NCBI RefSeq assembly: GCF_036825535.1
Contig: NZ_CP098813.1
Location: 558,001-622,000 of the forward strand
Direction of reading: 5' to 3'
DNA length: 64,000 nucleotides
DNA from: Parasalinivibrio latis
GTDB taxonomy: Bacteria; Pseudomonadota; Gammaproteobacteria; Enterobacterales; Vibrionaceae
The translations under genes were made by a program, and so were the position numbers. Positions 54,298 to 63,746 of this stretch are shown piece by piece. The notes beneath the pieces were generated by a model. That model had not been told where the DNA came from. It saw only the letters and a list, made by a program, of their open reading frames with translations, and made no database searches. Position 1 is the stretch's first letter. Each line of letters opens with the position of its first letter.

Positions 54298-55157
54298 TTA
54301 CCGATCCCTGAAGTCATACCTTCAGTAATTCGTCTGCCAACCCAGATATAAATTGCAACTATTGGGAATACAAGAATTACCACCCCGGCGAACAAGCCCC
54401 CCCAATTGGAAGTAAATTGCATTGTGTTATAAAGATTTAGCAGCGAAGCAGGAAGCGTGCGAAGCTCAGGGTCCGGTACGAGTAAAAGCACGAGCAATGT
54501 CTCGTTCCAAAGGCCAACGAAGGTCAGAAGAAAAACGGTTGTCAGGGCTGGTCTGGCCACCGGCATCATGACTTCCCAAAACGCACGGAGCGGACTTGCT
54601 CCATCTAACATCGCGGCTTCCTCCAGCTCCCCTGGTAAAGAGCGGAAATACCCCGTTAGAAGGAAGACAGAAAATGGCAGGGACAATGCAACATAAAACA
54701 CCCCCAATGTAATGCGTGAATCCCACCAACCAAAAACATGGTTCATGGACATCTGGAGCCACACACTGACTGCAACCAGAGGAACCACTATCGTTTGGAA
54801 AGGAATAGCCGCCCCCAAGGCAAAATAGCTGGTGAGCCCCTCTGCGCTGCGAGCCTTTGAACGAGCGAGAACATAGGCTGCCGGAGCTGAAAAAATAACA
54901 ACTAGTGCCGAGCAGGTTGTTGACAATACAACAGTATTGAAAGCAGCATCCCCAAATCCTGATACACCCCACGCATCAATGTAGTTTTTCCACTGAGGGA
55001 TTGATGGCAGTGACAGCGGTGATGAAAATAGTTCACGCGTTGTTTTGAGGGATTGAATGCCAATCCAGATCAACAGGGTAAAGTTCAGAACTACCCAAAA
55101 CCACAATGAGGACAGTGAGAAAAACGAACTGATAGAACCAAAACTAATTTTACGCAT
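54294..55157 (-). CDS. Sugar ABC transporter permease (MalG type)
   Basis: A 287-residue inner-membrane protein with about six helices. EEAAMLDGASPLRAFWEVMM is the EAA loop that contacts the ATPase, followed by PVARPAL as in MalG-like carbohydrate permeases. Its ATG shares one base with the stop of the MalF-type gene (TAATG), and its stop overlaps the 652-residue protein gene by 4 bases, so translation is coupled along the operon. Confidence 0.93.
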   Translation of the reverse strand: MRKISFGSISSFFSLSSLWFWVVLNFTLLIWIGIQSLKTTRELFSSPLSLPSIPQWKNYIDAWGVSGFGDAAFNTVVLSTTCSALVVIFSAPAAYVLARSKARSAEGLTSYFALGAAIPFQTIVVPLVAVSVWLQMSMNHVFGWWDSRITLGVFYVALSLPFSVFLLTGYFRSLPGELEEAAMLDGASPLRAFWEVMMPVARPALTTVFLLTFVGLWNETLLVLLLVPDPELRTLPASLLNLYNTMQFTSNWGGLFAGVVILVFPIVAIYIWVGRRITEGMTSGIGK

Positions 55158-56110
55158 TAGGCAATCTCCAACCGTTCACGGCGCATCACTCGTCTGATGA
55201 GAACAACTAAAATTACTGTAAACGCCATGATTGCAAAGCCGATTGCAGAACCAAACCCCATGTCTGGCGCGCTGTAAAGCGAAGACAGGGCCAGATATTG
55301 TTGAAATGCGATTGTTCGCGCTTCCATGGGAGGGGTGCCTGCTGTACCGGTAAACGCGAGAACAATTTCAAACACTTTAATTGAGTTAATTACCCAGATT
55401 ACTGCAGCCACAGACATCGCATCCCAGCTCAAGGGCAGTGTGATATGCCAAAATTGCTGCCAGCGACTAGCCCCGGCGAGACGGGCATCCTCATAAATGC
55501 TTTTGGGTATGGAGTCGACCGCAGCCATCAAAATGGCAACATAAAGACCCGCTGTGCTCCATACAAAACCCACGACAATACATTTGAAGATATTCTCCGG
55601 CGCAAGCCATGCCTGCTGAAACTGAGCCAGATTCACCATATCCAGTAAATTGTTAAGCGTTCCATCAGGGTTTAAAACAAAACCCAACGCAGTGCCCACC
55701 GCAATGGGAGAAATAACAATTGGAACAAAAACAACTGAACGGATAAAGGCGCGCCCTTTTGCCTCTCGTAATACTGCCATAGCGGCGAAAACGATGAGAA
55801 AGACAAGTGCACCACCTAGCAAGACGAGAACAATAGTGTTGTAAAATGATGAACGAAACGCATCATTCAGCCAAAGCCGATAGTAATTTCGTAAGCCAAC
55901 AAAGGTCATTTCCGTTCCCGGTCCTGACCACTGCGAAAAACTAACCCCAAATCCAAAGAGCGTTGGTAAAATGAATACAATCGAATATAGGGCCAGCGCA
56001 GGTGAAAGAAATTGCCAGTAGCAGCGGTCACTTAATGACGAACCAATGAGGGCACGGCGCTTTGCCGCGCCGCTCCCTTTATTTAAGCTAATGTCCATAT
56101 GAGTACTCAT
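55157..56110 (-). CDS. Sugar ABC transporter permease (MalF type)
   Basis: A 317-residue inner-membrane protein with about six helices. SIYEDARLAGASRWQQFWHI is the EAA loop, with LPLSWDAMS following. It pairs with the MalG-type permease. It starts 9 bases after the substrate-binding protein gene; ATG 56110 is used, and ATG 56098 is also possible because neither has a clear ribosome site. Confidence 0.92.
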   Translation of the reverse strand: MSTHMDISLNKGSGAAKRRALIGSSLSDRCYWQFLSPALALYSIVFILPTLFGFGVSFSQWSGPGTEMTFVGLRNYYRLWLNDAFRSSFYNTIVLVLLGGALVFLIVFAAMAVLREAKGRAFIRSVVFVPIVISPIAVGTALGFVLNPDGTLNNLLDMVNLAQFQQAWLAPENIFKCIVVGFVWSTAGLYVAILMAAVDSIPKSIYEDARLAGASRWQQFWHITLPLSWDAMSVAAVIWVINSIKVFEIVLAFTGTAGTPPMEARTIAFQQYLALSSLYSAPDMGFGSAIGFAIMAFTVILVVLIRRVMRRERLEIA

Positions 56111-56119
56111 GTTGATAAA

Positions 56120-57406
56120 TTACAAACTCAAGAGGTATCGTTCAGTCCGCTCTCTACCAAGTTTGACGAATTCCTCAGCAGTAATCTCACCGGATAAAAG
56201 CTTGTCATCCAATGGCAACAACACCTCATTCCACCAGCCTTGAACAAGTGCAGGAGCTTGGTCATAGGTTTTGAACACATGAGATGCGTTTTCTACAGCT
56301 TGTTTAGCGCTGGCAAGGGCATCTGGAGATGCTGAGTCAATTCGTGCAGGGATATTAAGAGCATCGGTCCCTATACGATCCATATATTCCTTTTTTGCCA
56401 AGAATTTCAGGAATTGTAGAGATGCATCTACTTTACTGCTCTGTTCATTCACAGAAATACCAAGGGCACCAACATCTACAACATCAAATCCGCCTTCGAC
56501 CATCGGGTATTGGAACGAACTGAATTTTGCATCAGGGGCAGCCATAGAGGCAGCTTCGCTTGTCACCCAAGTTCCGTTGATGTTGAACGCCGCCTCTCCT
56601 TGAGCCCACTTATTCTGCGCAGAAGGATACTTTGTGCCCATAAAACCATCTTGGAATGGCTTAAGCTTTGCCAACTTTTCAATATCTTTTGCAGCAGCCA
56701 GTACTTTGGGATTATCCCAAGCTGCTGCATCTTGGCCCAGTGCAACAATACTTCCTGGACCTAAGTGTCGTTGCATCGACCACATCCACCAGTAAACATT
56801 GTAAAAGTTGATCGTACCGTCTTGTGCTATGGCAACTCCGTCAGCACTCAGGCGCTCAACCAAGGCAAGGAAGTCATCCCAAGTTTCTGGTGGTGAGGTA
56901 ACCAATTCGGGGTGTCTGGTTGTATCAAACCAAATCGCAGTCGAGATAACGGTCATAGGCAAAAAGGCGATACCCTTTTCGTCAGATGCGGCTTCCCAAA
57001 CGGTCCCAGGAATGGATTCCCTGACCGTAATATCTTCACCCGGAATTAACTCATCCAAAATGGGAGCTAATGAAGCAACGACATTTTTTTCGCGCCACAC
57101 AGCTACGCCATCGGTTGAACTATCGTAAAGATCCGGAAAAGAATAGAGCGGTAATGACTTTAATCCATTGGTTCTCCCGAGCCATCGCGTTTCTACCTTA
57201 ATTCCCGTTTCAGCTGTAAAGGCATCTGCTGCTTCCTGAAGCAGTATTTGTTGTGGTTCGCCAACGTTCCAAGCCGACCAATAAGAAATGCTCTCAGGTT
57301 GATCAGCACCATTCGCAATACTTGTACCTCCAACCAGCAGTGATGCAGCTGCAATGGCTGTTATTCCTATACGACCAAACGTCTGTCGAGAAAAGATAGA
57401 CCCCAT
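56120..57406 (-). CDS. Sugar ABC transporter substrate-binding protein (family 1)
   Basis: A 428-residue protein with a signal peptide of about 38 residues (hydrophobic IGITAIAAASLLVGG, cleavage near NGA), so it is periplasmic. YWSAWNVGEPQQILLQEAADA, AQGEAAFNINGTW and the Trp-rich sugar-contact segments (YWWMWSM) fit family 1 oligosaccharide-binding proteins. ATG 57406 has GGAGG 5 bases upstream. It is the first gene of the importer operon and is divergent from a ROK regulator gene, with a perfect inverted repeat between them that may be its operator. Confidence 0.92.
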   Translation of the reverse strand: MGSIFSRQTFGRIGITAIAAASLLVGGTSIANGADQPESISYWSAWNVGEPQQILLQEAADAFTAETGIKVETRWLGRTNGLKSLPLYSFPDLYDSSTDGVAVWREKNVVASLAPILDELIPGEDITVRESIPGTVWEAASDEKGIAFLPMTVISTAIWFDTTRHPELVTSPPETWDDFLALVERLSADGVAIAQDGTINFYNVYWWMWSMQRHLGPGSIVALGQDAAAWDNPKVLAAAKDIEKLAKLKPFQDGFMGTKYPSAQNKWAQGEAAFNINGTWVTSEAASMAAPDAKFSSFQYPMVEGGFDVVDVGALGISVNEQSSKVDASLQFLKFLAKKEYMDRIGTDALNIPARIDSASPDALASAKQAVENASHVFKTYDQAPALVQGWWNEVLLPLDDKLLSGEITAEEFVKLGRERTERYLLSL

Positions 57407-57469
57407 ATGTACCTCCATGTTAAGTATTGATTGTAGATGTTGATTGTTCTCTTACTTGGTGACAACATT

Positions 57470-57492
57470 ATTATTAAACCTTTTTTAATAAT
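57470..57492. promoter_or_regulatory. ROK-regulator operator candidate
   Basis: A perfect 9-bp inverted repeat ATTATTAAA/TTTAATAAT with a 5-base centre, lying between the divergent importer operon (start 57406) and the ROK gene (start 57519). AT-rich dyads of this kind are typical of NagC/Mlc-type operators. Confidence 0.6.
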
Positions 57493-57518
57493 TCAATTGT
57501 TAGGTTTGTGTATTAGAC

Positions 57519-58724
57519 ATGTGTCAAAAAAATAGCAAAATTAAGCGATCAAAGTTGATCAACGTTAACGGGACGGATACTTCGGCTATTCGACGGTCAA
57601 ATATGCTTATGATTCTGCGCGCAGCCCAGTATTCATCCGCACTCACGCTGACCGAACTCGTACGCAAAACCGGTATTTCTCGTCCAACAACCCAATCGGC
57701 AGTTGATGATCTGATGGAATCGGGATGGCTTGAGGAGATCCATGCTGAGGAATCAGCAGGGCGGTCTAATGGTCGCCCTGCCCGCCACTATCGGTTCCGA
57801 GCTGAAGCCGGTTACGTTATTGGCGTTGACGTTGGTGAGTTCAAGGTACTGGCGCAACTCGCTGACTGCCAAGGCAAGGTACTTACAAAGCACCGCATAC
57901 AAGTTAGCCCTGAAGATTCATCAGAAAAAAGGATTCAGGCAACACATTGCGCTATCGAAGAATGCCTTAAGAACATTGATATTGAATCAACTGCTCTTTG
58001 GGGCATCACAATAGGCAGTCCAGGCGTCATTGATGAACGTGGATTTGTAATAAGCAGTCCGATTCTTGGCTGGAACAAACGTAACCTCGCTGAGGAATTG
58101 GGCAGTAAGTATGAGTGCCAAATATCTATAGAAAATGATTGTAATTTGGCCGTGCTAGCCGAGAATTGGGTTGGTGCTGTGCAGGATTTCGATGATGTCG
58201 TCTATGTGTTGTCCGGAATGCGTACGGGTGCGGGTTTGTTGCTTGGTGGCAATTTACACCGAGGACATTCGGGTGCTGCGGGAGAGACAGGTGCGTTGCG
58301 ACAACTGGGCTGGGCAAAGACTCAAGACCACTTTCTTCGCTTTTCATCATTGACTGACGATTTGCCAATAGAACAACGCGCAGAATACATATTCTCCGCA
58401 GCCCAGTCCGGCGACGCCGAGTCATTGACTGTCGTTGATGCATATACCAAGGATTTATCTACCGGCATGGCAGCATTGATCCTCACGCTTGATCCACAGG
58501 TTATCGTGCTGGGTGGCGGAATATCAAAATCAGGCAAAACATTACTTGAATATGTTGAACGTCACCTGACGCCACTATGTATTACCTCACCCAACATCGT
58601 GCTATCAACTCTTGGAGATGAATCAGTGTCACTTGGCGCTATTCGTCTGGCACTGGACAAGCTTGAGGAGCGTATTTATTCGTCCAATTTGCCACTTCCT
58701 CCTATCTTGCGAGGGGACGAATAA
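57519..58724 (+). CDS. ROK family transcriptional regulator (NagC/XylR-like)
   Basis: A 401-residue protein: an N-terminal winged HTH (ALTLTELVRKTGISRPTTQS) and a C-terminal sugar-kinase-like ROK domain with VIGVDVGEFK and SPGVIDERGFV. The usual ROK zinc motif (CxCGxxGCxE) and the GEIGH segment before it are missing; GETGALRQLGW is found instead, so it may have lost the zinc site. It is divergent from the ABC importer operon and probably represses it until the imported sugar or a derivative binds. No ribosome site is clear before ATG 57519. Confidence 0.9.
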   Translation: MCQKNSKIKRSKLINVNGTDTSAIRRSNMLMILRAAQYSSALTLTELVRKTGISRPTTQSAVDDLMESGWLEEIHAEESAGRSNGRPARHYRFRAEAGYVIGVDVGEFKVLAQLADCQGKVLTKHRIQVSPEDSSEKRIQATHCAIEECLKNIDIESTALWGITIGSPGVIDERGFVISSPILGWNKRNLAEELGSKYECQISIENDCNLAVLAENWVGAVQDFDDVVYVLSGMRTGAGLLLGGNLHRGHSGAAGETGALRQLGWAKTQDHFLRFSSLTDDLPIEQRAEYIFSAAQSGDAESLTVVDAYTKDLSTGMAALILTLDPQVIVLGGGISKSGKTLLEYVERHLTPLCITSPNIVLSTLGDESVSLGAIRLALDKLEERIYSSNLPLPPILRGDE

Positions 58725-59034
58725 ATCCATGTTTTTAGATGGAGAAAATAATGGATCTGGGTACCCAAATCTTGCCAACAGTGAGTAGTCCGAGAAACAC
58801 ATCGTTGGTAAAACAGATACTCTACTTTCCTAAGTAAAACTGTGTGAGCTTATTGATCTTGTGTACCTGTAAAGCGATGCTCAATACGATTCATAAAAAT
58901 AGGGAAGCCGAATTTTCAGCCTCCCTTCACTTTAGATATTTTGACTAGATACGAAGTAATATTCTTGATGACCACCCTAAAGAGAAACCACTCTATGTTC
59001 TCTAACTAACAACACGAAGTATTAGTTTTGCAGT
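58725..59034. other. Intergenic region between convergent ROK and sulfatase genes
   Basis: About 310 bases. An imperfect 8-bp hairpin (58901-58908 with 58919-58926) may terminate one or both transcripts. Nothing else is seen. Confidence 0.45.
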
Positions 59035-60339
59035 CTATAAGCATTGTTCAATGCTCGGCGCTTTTTCCCCTGCCTCTTCCATGCGTTGTATCAATCTGTG
59101 AGCAAGGAATTTTCGTATCTCACCATGTGATTCTGATGATACCAAGTTGTTTAACTCCCAAGGGTCATTTTCCAAGTCATAGAGATGAGTTTCTCTATAG
59201 AACTCACTGCATGAATTAACATAGGGGTCAAGATCAGGAGCAGCTACACAATATTTCCACTTTTTGTATCTAAGAGCCCTACCAACCTGACTTTCACTAA
59301 TCTGGATAAATATATCATCGTGTTCTTTTTCAGTGTGGAGAAGGGAATGCCCTTGCATATATTCTGGAATATCTATACCAGCGGCATGAAGAAGCGTTGG
59401 AGGAAAGTCTATTAAGGAACAATTTCGTGAAATGGCCTCTCCGTTATTGAATCCTGGTCCGTAGAACATTGTTGGTATTCTAATAGAAGCTTCGTGGCAG
59501 GAGCGCTTATATTCACTGTTTCTCGTTTTAAAATGGCAACCGTGATCTGACGTAAACAAGATAATCGTGTTATCTAACTCATCTAGCGAAATAAGAGCTT
59601 CAACTATACGCCCCAATGCCTCATCTATACGTTGTACCATGCTCATGTAGCCAAAATAATGTTCTTTTGTGGTCCCTCCAAACGTATCCAAATCAGGAGG
59701 GAAAGATACATTCTTTTTTGCCAAGCGTTTCTCATATCCCACTGGTGCAGGGTAATTGTCATGTTGATTTTGATGATGAGGTTCCAAAAAAGACAAAAAA
59801 AGGAAAAAGGGGTTACTACGTTCTTGATCTAAATAGCGAATTGTAGCGTCCGTCAATGCATCAACCCTGTAACCAGGTAAGTCATGGGCTCGCATCTCTT
59901 TATCATATACGGTTGTTTTATAAGGCCAAGACGTAAACTCCAATATGTTTGAAGCTAACCAATAATCATATCCACCTTGCTCTGCCCTTACTACAGGTTC
60001 GCTTGATGCGAGATGCCACTTCCCAATATACGCGGTGTCATAACCCGATCGTCCGAAATGATGGGCAATGGTCTCCTGATTATTAGGTAGCGGTATATCA
60101 TTGCGAAAACACCCTGTTTTCGTAGGGTAACATCCAGTCTGTAAAATCGACCGTGCAGGGCCGCATACAGGCTGAGGAGTAAAAGAGTTAGGGACAAAGC
60201 TTCCTGCCTTGGCTAACCGATCAAAATTAGGTGTCACATCAAGCTCATTTCCGTGTATACCAACAGTATCCCACCGTTGTTGGTCAGTAAAAATAACAAG
60301 TACATTAGGTCTAAGCGTTTTTTTATTCATCAATTTCAT
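59035..60339 (-). CDS. Sulfatase (family S1), cytoplasmic type, second copy
   Basis: A 434-residue sulfatase. CGPAR at 59-63 is the formylglycine motif with Cys 59. TDQQRWDTVG gives metal ligands, YIGKWHL is the canonical active-site segment, and FTSDHG is the later metal box. No signal peptide is seen, so it is probably cytoplasmic. The start could be ATG 60339 or ATG 60330; upstream extension to 60381 lacks support. It differs clearly from the first sulfatase, so the two probably remove sulfate from different positions of the same glycan (inference). A 19-bp inverted repeat lies about 50 bases before the start. Confidence 0.92.
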   Translation of the reverse strand: MKLMNKKTLRPNVLVIFTDQQRWDTVGIHGNELDVTPNFDRLAKAGSFVPNSFTPQPVCGPARSILQTGCYPTKTGCFRNDIPLPNNQETIAHHFGRSGYDTAYIGKWHLASSEPVVRAEQGGYDYWLASNILEFTSWPYKTTVYDKEMRAHDLPGYRVDALTDATIRYLDQERSNPFFLFLSFLEPHHQNQHDNYPAPVGYEKRLAKKNVSFPPDLDTFGGTTKEHYFGYMSMVQRIDEALGRIVEALISLDELDNTIILFTSDHGCHFKTRNSEYKRSCHEASIRIPTMFYGPGFNNGEAISRNCSLIDFPPTLLHAAGIDIPEYMQGHSLLHTEKEHDDIFIQISESQVGRALRYKKWKYCVAAPDLDPYVNSCSEFYRETHLYDLENDPWELNNLVSSESHGEIRKFLAHRLIQRMEEAGEKAPSIEQCL

Positions 60340-61306
60340 TCCAACATCATTATCGTATTCACGAATAGCGCAGTACTGCACCTAAATTTGATATAATTCA
60401 TCAAAAAATCTATTGCAGATACTCACTGTTCCAACAATTACCCGCTGACACAATCCTCCAGACAATCCGGAGGTTTTATAATCTGAATACATTCAAAGGC
60501 CACAGTTATTACTTAATTATGGAAAGAGAAAAAACATTAAGATTTAAAAGTCACCTTTGTAATTAACTTTAACTGTACGATAAAAAGCCACTGAAAATTT
60601 TGATACATAAAGTCAGGCTTTTACGAACTGCTTATCTTTGATTATAAACAGTTTGATACAAAAAAATTAGACAGCCGAAAATATCATGTATTATCAAAGC
60701 TAATGAATATAATCAGGAAGAAATTCCCTGTTAAACTTCGAAGGTAATCAATTACACCACTCTAATAACGCCACTTTCCGTCCTACCCTTCAATATGCCA
60801 GGCAACGTCATTGTATATGCAATATATTTTATTTAGTGCATTTCCTCACCTCAAGTAAAGTTCACTAAAGTTTACCTTATTGTAAGATTTGTATATCATC
60901 AAGCCCGGAAATGAAATTTTTCCAACTGAAAGCAAAAGTCCGATTATTTGATATTTACCCAACAGATTGTTATGCGCAAATAGTCATATTAGGAATAACT
61001 CAAGTTTTTCCCTTTTAATGAAGCAGTTCACATTTGGCGTTTAGGTGCTTGTCCTTACAAGGACGCTGTTTCCTACATGTTAATATGACACCTGTATCAT
61101 ATTGAGACAGTGTCAAAGAGATATGCATCAAAGTATTTTCAGTGAAAATACTAACCAGATGAAAAGTACATGCTTGAAAGATCACGACCATTAGAACTGC
61201 TATTTCACCAAATTGGCCTTAGACTAGACGGAGTTCAATCCATCACGCACAATTGAGTCGTAACACCGGATAAACAAACTATTAGGTAAATGGAAGCTAT
61301 TCCAAA
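60340..61306. other. AT-rich divergent regulatory region
   Basis: About 970 bases between the second sulfatase and the LacI gene. It holds an inverted repeat TTTGAT-N7-ATCAAA at 60387-60405 close to the sulfatase start and an AT-rich GTAAA...TTTAC pair near 60860. No ORF or RNA gene is supported. Confidence 0.5.
60387..60405. promoter_or_regulatory. Inverted repeat upstream of the second sulfatase
   Basis: TTTGAT (60387-60392) and ATCAAA (60400-60405) form a 6-bp inverted repeat with a 7-base centre, in promoter position for the sulfatase gene. Related ATCAAA/TTTTGAT elements lie upstream of the GH35 gene near 46762-46790. It may be an operator; evidence is position and symmetry only. Confidence 0.35.
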
Positions 61307-62314
61307 ATGGTTACATTAAAAAAAATTGCAAAGATAACCGGGGTTGCTGAGTCAACAGTTTCACGTATTCTCAACAGAGACTCTACACTGTCAGTTTCAA
61401 CAGCCAAACGAACTTTGGTAATTGAAACTGCTGAAAGACTACAATACGTACCAAGGCGGAAACGTAATACCGGTCAGTTTGATAAGTCCGTTGCGCTACG
61501 TAAACCTGAAGAGCTCAAATCAATTGTTCTCGTTCATTTCCTATCAAGTAAAGATGAATTGGATTTCCCTTTTTATCTAGGTTTACGCAAAGGAATAGAA
61601 GCTCGCTGTGAGGAATACGAAACAAATATTGTACGTGTGCTTCAGAAAGATTTTGATGCGGCGGCTTTAAATAACGTGCGCCACTCGGGAGTTTTGAGTT
61701 TTGGCGAGTTGCCAGAAGAAGACATCAATTCACTTAACCTATTGAATATACCGTTGGTTTTGATACATCCTGCAAAACCTACGATTCACACCGACTCTGT
61801 TTACACCAACATTGAATCAGCCGCCATGACGATGTGCGATTGGCTCATGGCAAAGGGGATTCATCGCCCGGCTCTTCTGGGAATAAACAGTAAAATGGAT
61901 GGAAGATATACAGGCTATAAACAAAGAATGGAACTGGCTGGAAAATTCGATCCTGATTTAGTGTTTTTCCGTTCAAACGATATGGCTATGGTAGATGAGT
62001 TGTTCAATCGATTTGACATGGGTTCGGCGAGATTTCCTGATGCTCTCATTGTCGACACAGATCAATCCGCTGTTGAAGTTTACCAATCTTTAAGTGCTCG
62101 AGGAATTAGAGTACCGGAAGACATTTCTGTTGTTGGTTTTAATGATAGTGCCATTGCCAGCGCTCTAAAACCTACACTATCAACCATGCGTCTAGATGCG
62201 GGAGTTATTGGTGAAGCTGCAGTAGACCTTTTAATGGAGCGTATACAGGGGCGAATCGTTGCCAAGCAAGTACAAGTTCATCCTTTAATGGTACAACGGG
62301 AAAGCACAATTTAA
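61307..62314 (+). CDS. LacI family transcriptional regulator
   Basis: A 335-residue protein: the N-terminal LacI HTH (KKIAKITGVAESTVSRILN) and hinge, then a periplasmic-binding-like sensor. The wording (RRKRNTG, GVLSFGELPEED, SVVGFNDSAIA) is close to EbgR/galactoside-type regulators. It probably controls the GH35/sulfatase genes. The DNA is AT-rich compared with the ABC importer genes. A terminator follows about 80 bases downstream. Confidence 0.92.
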   Translation: MVTLKKIAKITGVAESTVSRILNRDSTLSVSTAKRTLVIETAERLQYVPRRKRNTGQFDKSVALRKPEELKSIVLVHFLSSKDELDFPFYLGLRKGIEARCEEYETNIVRVLQKDFDAAALNNVRHSGVLSFGELPEEDINSLNLLNIPLVLIHPAKPTIHTDSVYTNIESAAMTMCDWLMAKGIHRPALLGINSKMDGRYTGYKQRMELAGKFDPDLVFFRSNDMAMVDELFNRFDMGSARFPDALIVDTDQSAVEVYQSLSARGIRVPEDISVVGFNDSAIASALKPTLSTMRLDAGVIGEAAVDLLMERIQGRIVAKQVQVHPLMVQRESTI

Positions 62315-62396
62315 CTCCCAAGTTAGTTCGGGGATATCTACCGATGTTCGGAAAAATATCTCATACACCCTATCCATAGAGCACCAAGAACGCAAA

Positions 62397-62424
62397 AAGG
62401 CCACTGAAAACTCAGTGGCCTTTT
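62397..62424 (+). terminator. Terminator of the LacI gene, same stem as the tRNA-Ser terminator
   Basis: An 11-bp stem AAGGCCACTGA/TCAGTGGCCTT, identical in both arms to the tRNA-Ser terminator 24 kb away, followed by TTTT. The flanking bases also resemble the tRNA-linked copy. Confidence 0.88.
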
Positions 62425-62846
62425 ACTTAATTTGCGGAAGGATATTTCAATTACAACAGAATCTGCAATAAAGCCGGCTATGTAAAACTCGCTCATGACG
62501 CACAGGGAAACGCCAACAGGCTATGGAAGATAAGCTGCCAGCACTGCAGCTAGTTACTAACATTGATACTTATCACTATATGGCGGGCGGTAAAGATACA
62601 CAATCATTTCGTTATTGCAACATTCCTGTTTGCCAGAATACAAACCAACATTCAGTCACATCCTTGATTGTAAATCAGGTAAAAACATTCAGAGACTGGA
62701 CCACGCACCCTGAGTATCCCAACATCAGCCCCCTATTCACGACTACATAAGTGAATTATATGTTTCCGTCTTGGAAACAATAACAAGACGCTTCTCTCTT
62801 TACGTTTTAATTTACATGTATAATATTAACGACTGAGGAGATTAAC
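62425..62846. other. Gap with a possible degraded transposase fragment
   Basis: About 420 bases. In one frame about 62446-62553 reads as a Cys-containing segment (ICNKAGYVKLAHDAQGN then KISCQHC) that vaguely recalls the N-terminal zinc ribbon of some transposases, before a stop. An open frame at 62523-62750 has no ribosome site and no family resemblance. Both are too weak to call as genes. Confidence 0.25.
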
Positions 62847-63746
62847 ATGAACTCATTGAACCTTAACTTATTAAAAACTTTTTATAATGTGGTTTTGTAT
62901 AATTCTTTTTCTATTGCAGCAGATAAACTCTACATATCCAAATCTGTTGTGAGTAAGCATATGAAACTTCTTGAAGAAAGTTTAAATTGCACTCTCATCC
63001 AAAGAACAACAAGAACCATTAACTTAACAGATGAAGGGCGATACCTTTACAATCACTGCACCACAATTTTTTCTAGTATTGATGAATGCTATGAGTACAT
63101 TGATGATAGAAAAGGCGAGGTAAGGGGTAAACTAAAAATAAAAATACCACCTGTACTCGAACATGATCCATTTATTACAAATAAACTTAGCCAGTTAATG
63201 GTTACTTATCCTAAGTTAAATTTAGAGATTATTTTTGATAACACTATTGGTGATCTGGTTGGAGAAGGTTTTGATGTCGCTTTCTACATTGGGCAGCCAG
63301 AAGATAGTTCATATAAAAGCAGAAAGGTAAAGAATCTTGCAACTTATATTGTAGCTTCTCCTGACTATATTGAAAAACATGGTGAACCAATGCACCCTCA
63401 AGATTTAGTTAATCATAAATGTATGAACTACTCTCACTGCTTAACTAATAAAAAATGGACATTTATTGATAAGAGCGAGAAAATTACAGATGAAGTTTCA
63501 CCATATATTGAATCATATATTGAATCTCATAGTGAACTATTGCTATCAGAATTTGCTGTTAAAGGCCTAGGTATTACTGCATCATTAGATTTTATAGCAG
63601 AACCCCATATTAATAATGGTTCACTTTTAAGTATTCTATCTAAATATACATGGAAAACAGCATTATATATCATCTATCCAGACAACCTCGTTATACCACT
63701 AAAAACTAGAAGGTTCATTGAGCTTTTATTTGATGAAAACCCCTAA
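62847..63746 (+). CDS. LysR family transcriptional regulator
   Basis: A 299-residue LysR protein: HTH in the first 60 residues (FSIAADKLYISKSVVSKHMK, with ESLNCTLIQRTTR) and a C-terminal sensor domain typical of the CrgA-like group. An AGGAG ribosome site lies 8 bases before the ATG. The gene is more AT-rich than most of the window, suggesting acquisition. No target gene is visible before the window ends; the last 254 bases contain nothing I can identify. Confidence 0.92.
   Translation: MNSLNLNLLKTFYNVVLYNSFSIAADKLYISKSVVSKHMKLLEESLNCTLIQRTTRTINLTDEGRYLYNHCTTIFSSIDECYEYIDDRKGEVRGKLKIKIPPVLEHDPFITNKLSQLMVTYPKLNLEIIFDNTIGDLVGEGFDVAFYIGQPEDSSYKSRKVKNLATYIVASPDYIEKHGEPMHPQDLVNHKCMNYSHCLTNKKWTFIDKSEKITDEVSPYIESYIESHSELLLSEFAVKGLGITASLDFIAEPHINNGSLLSILSKYTWKTALYIIYPDNLVIPLKTRRFIELLFDENP

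Noticed and set aside
62523..62750. 75-codon open frame after the LacI terminator
   Set aside because: No ribosome site. A weak zinc-ribbon-like segment lies in another frame, too uncertain to call a transposase remnant.
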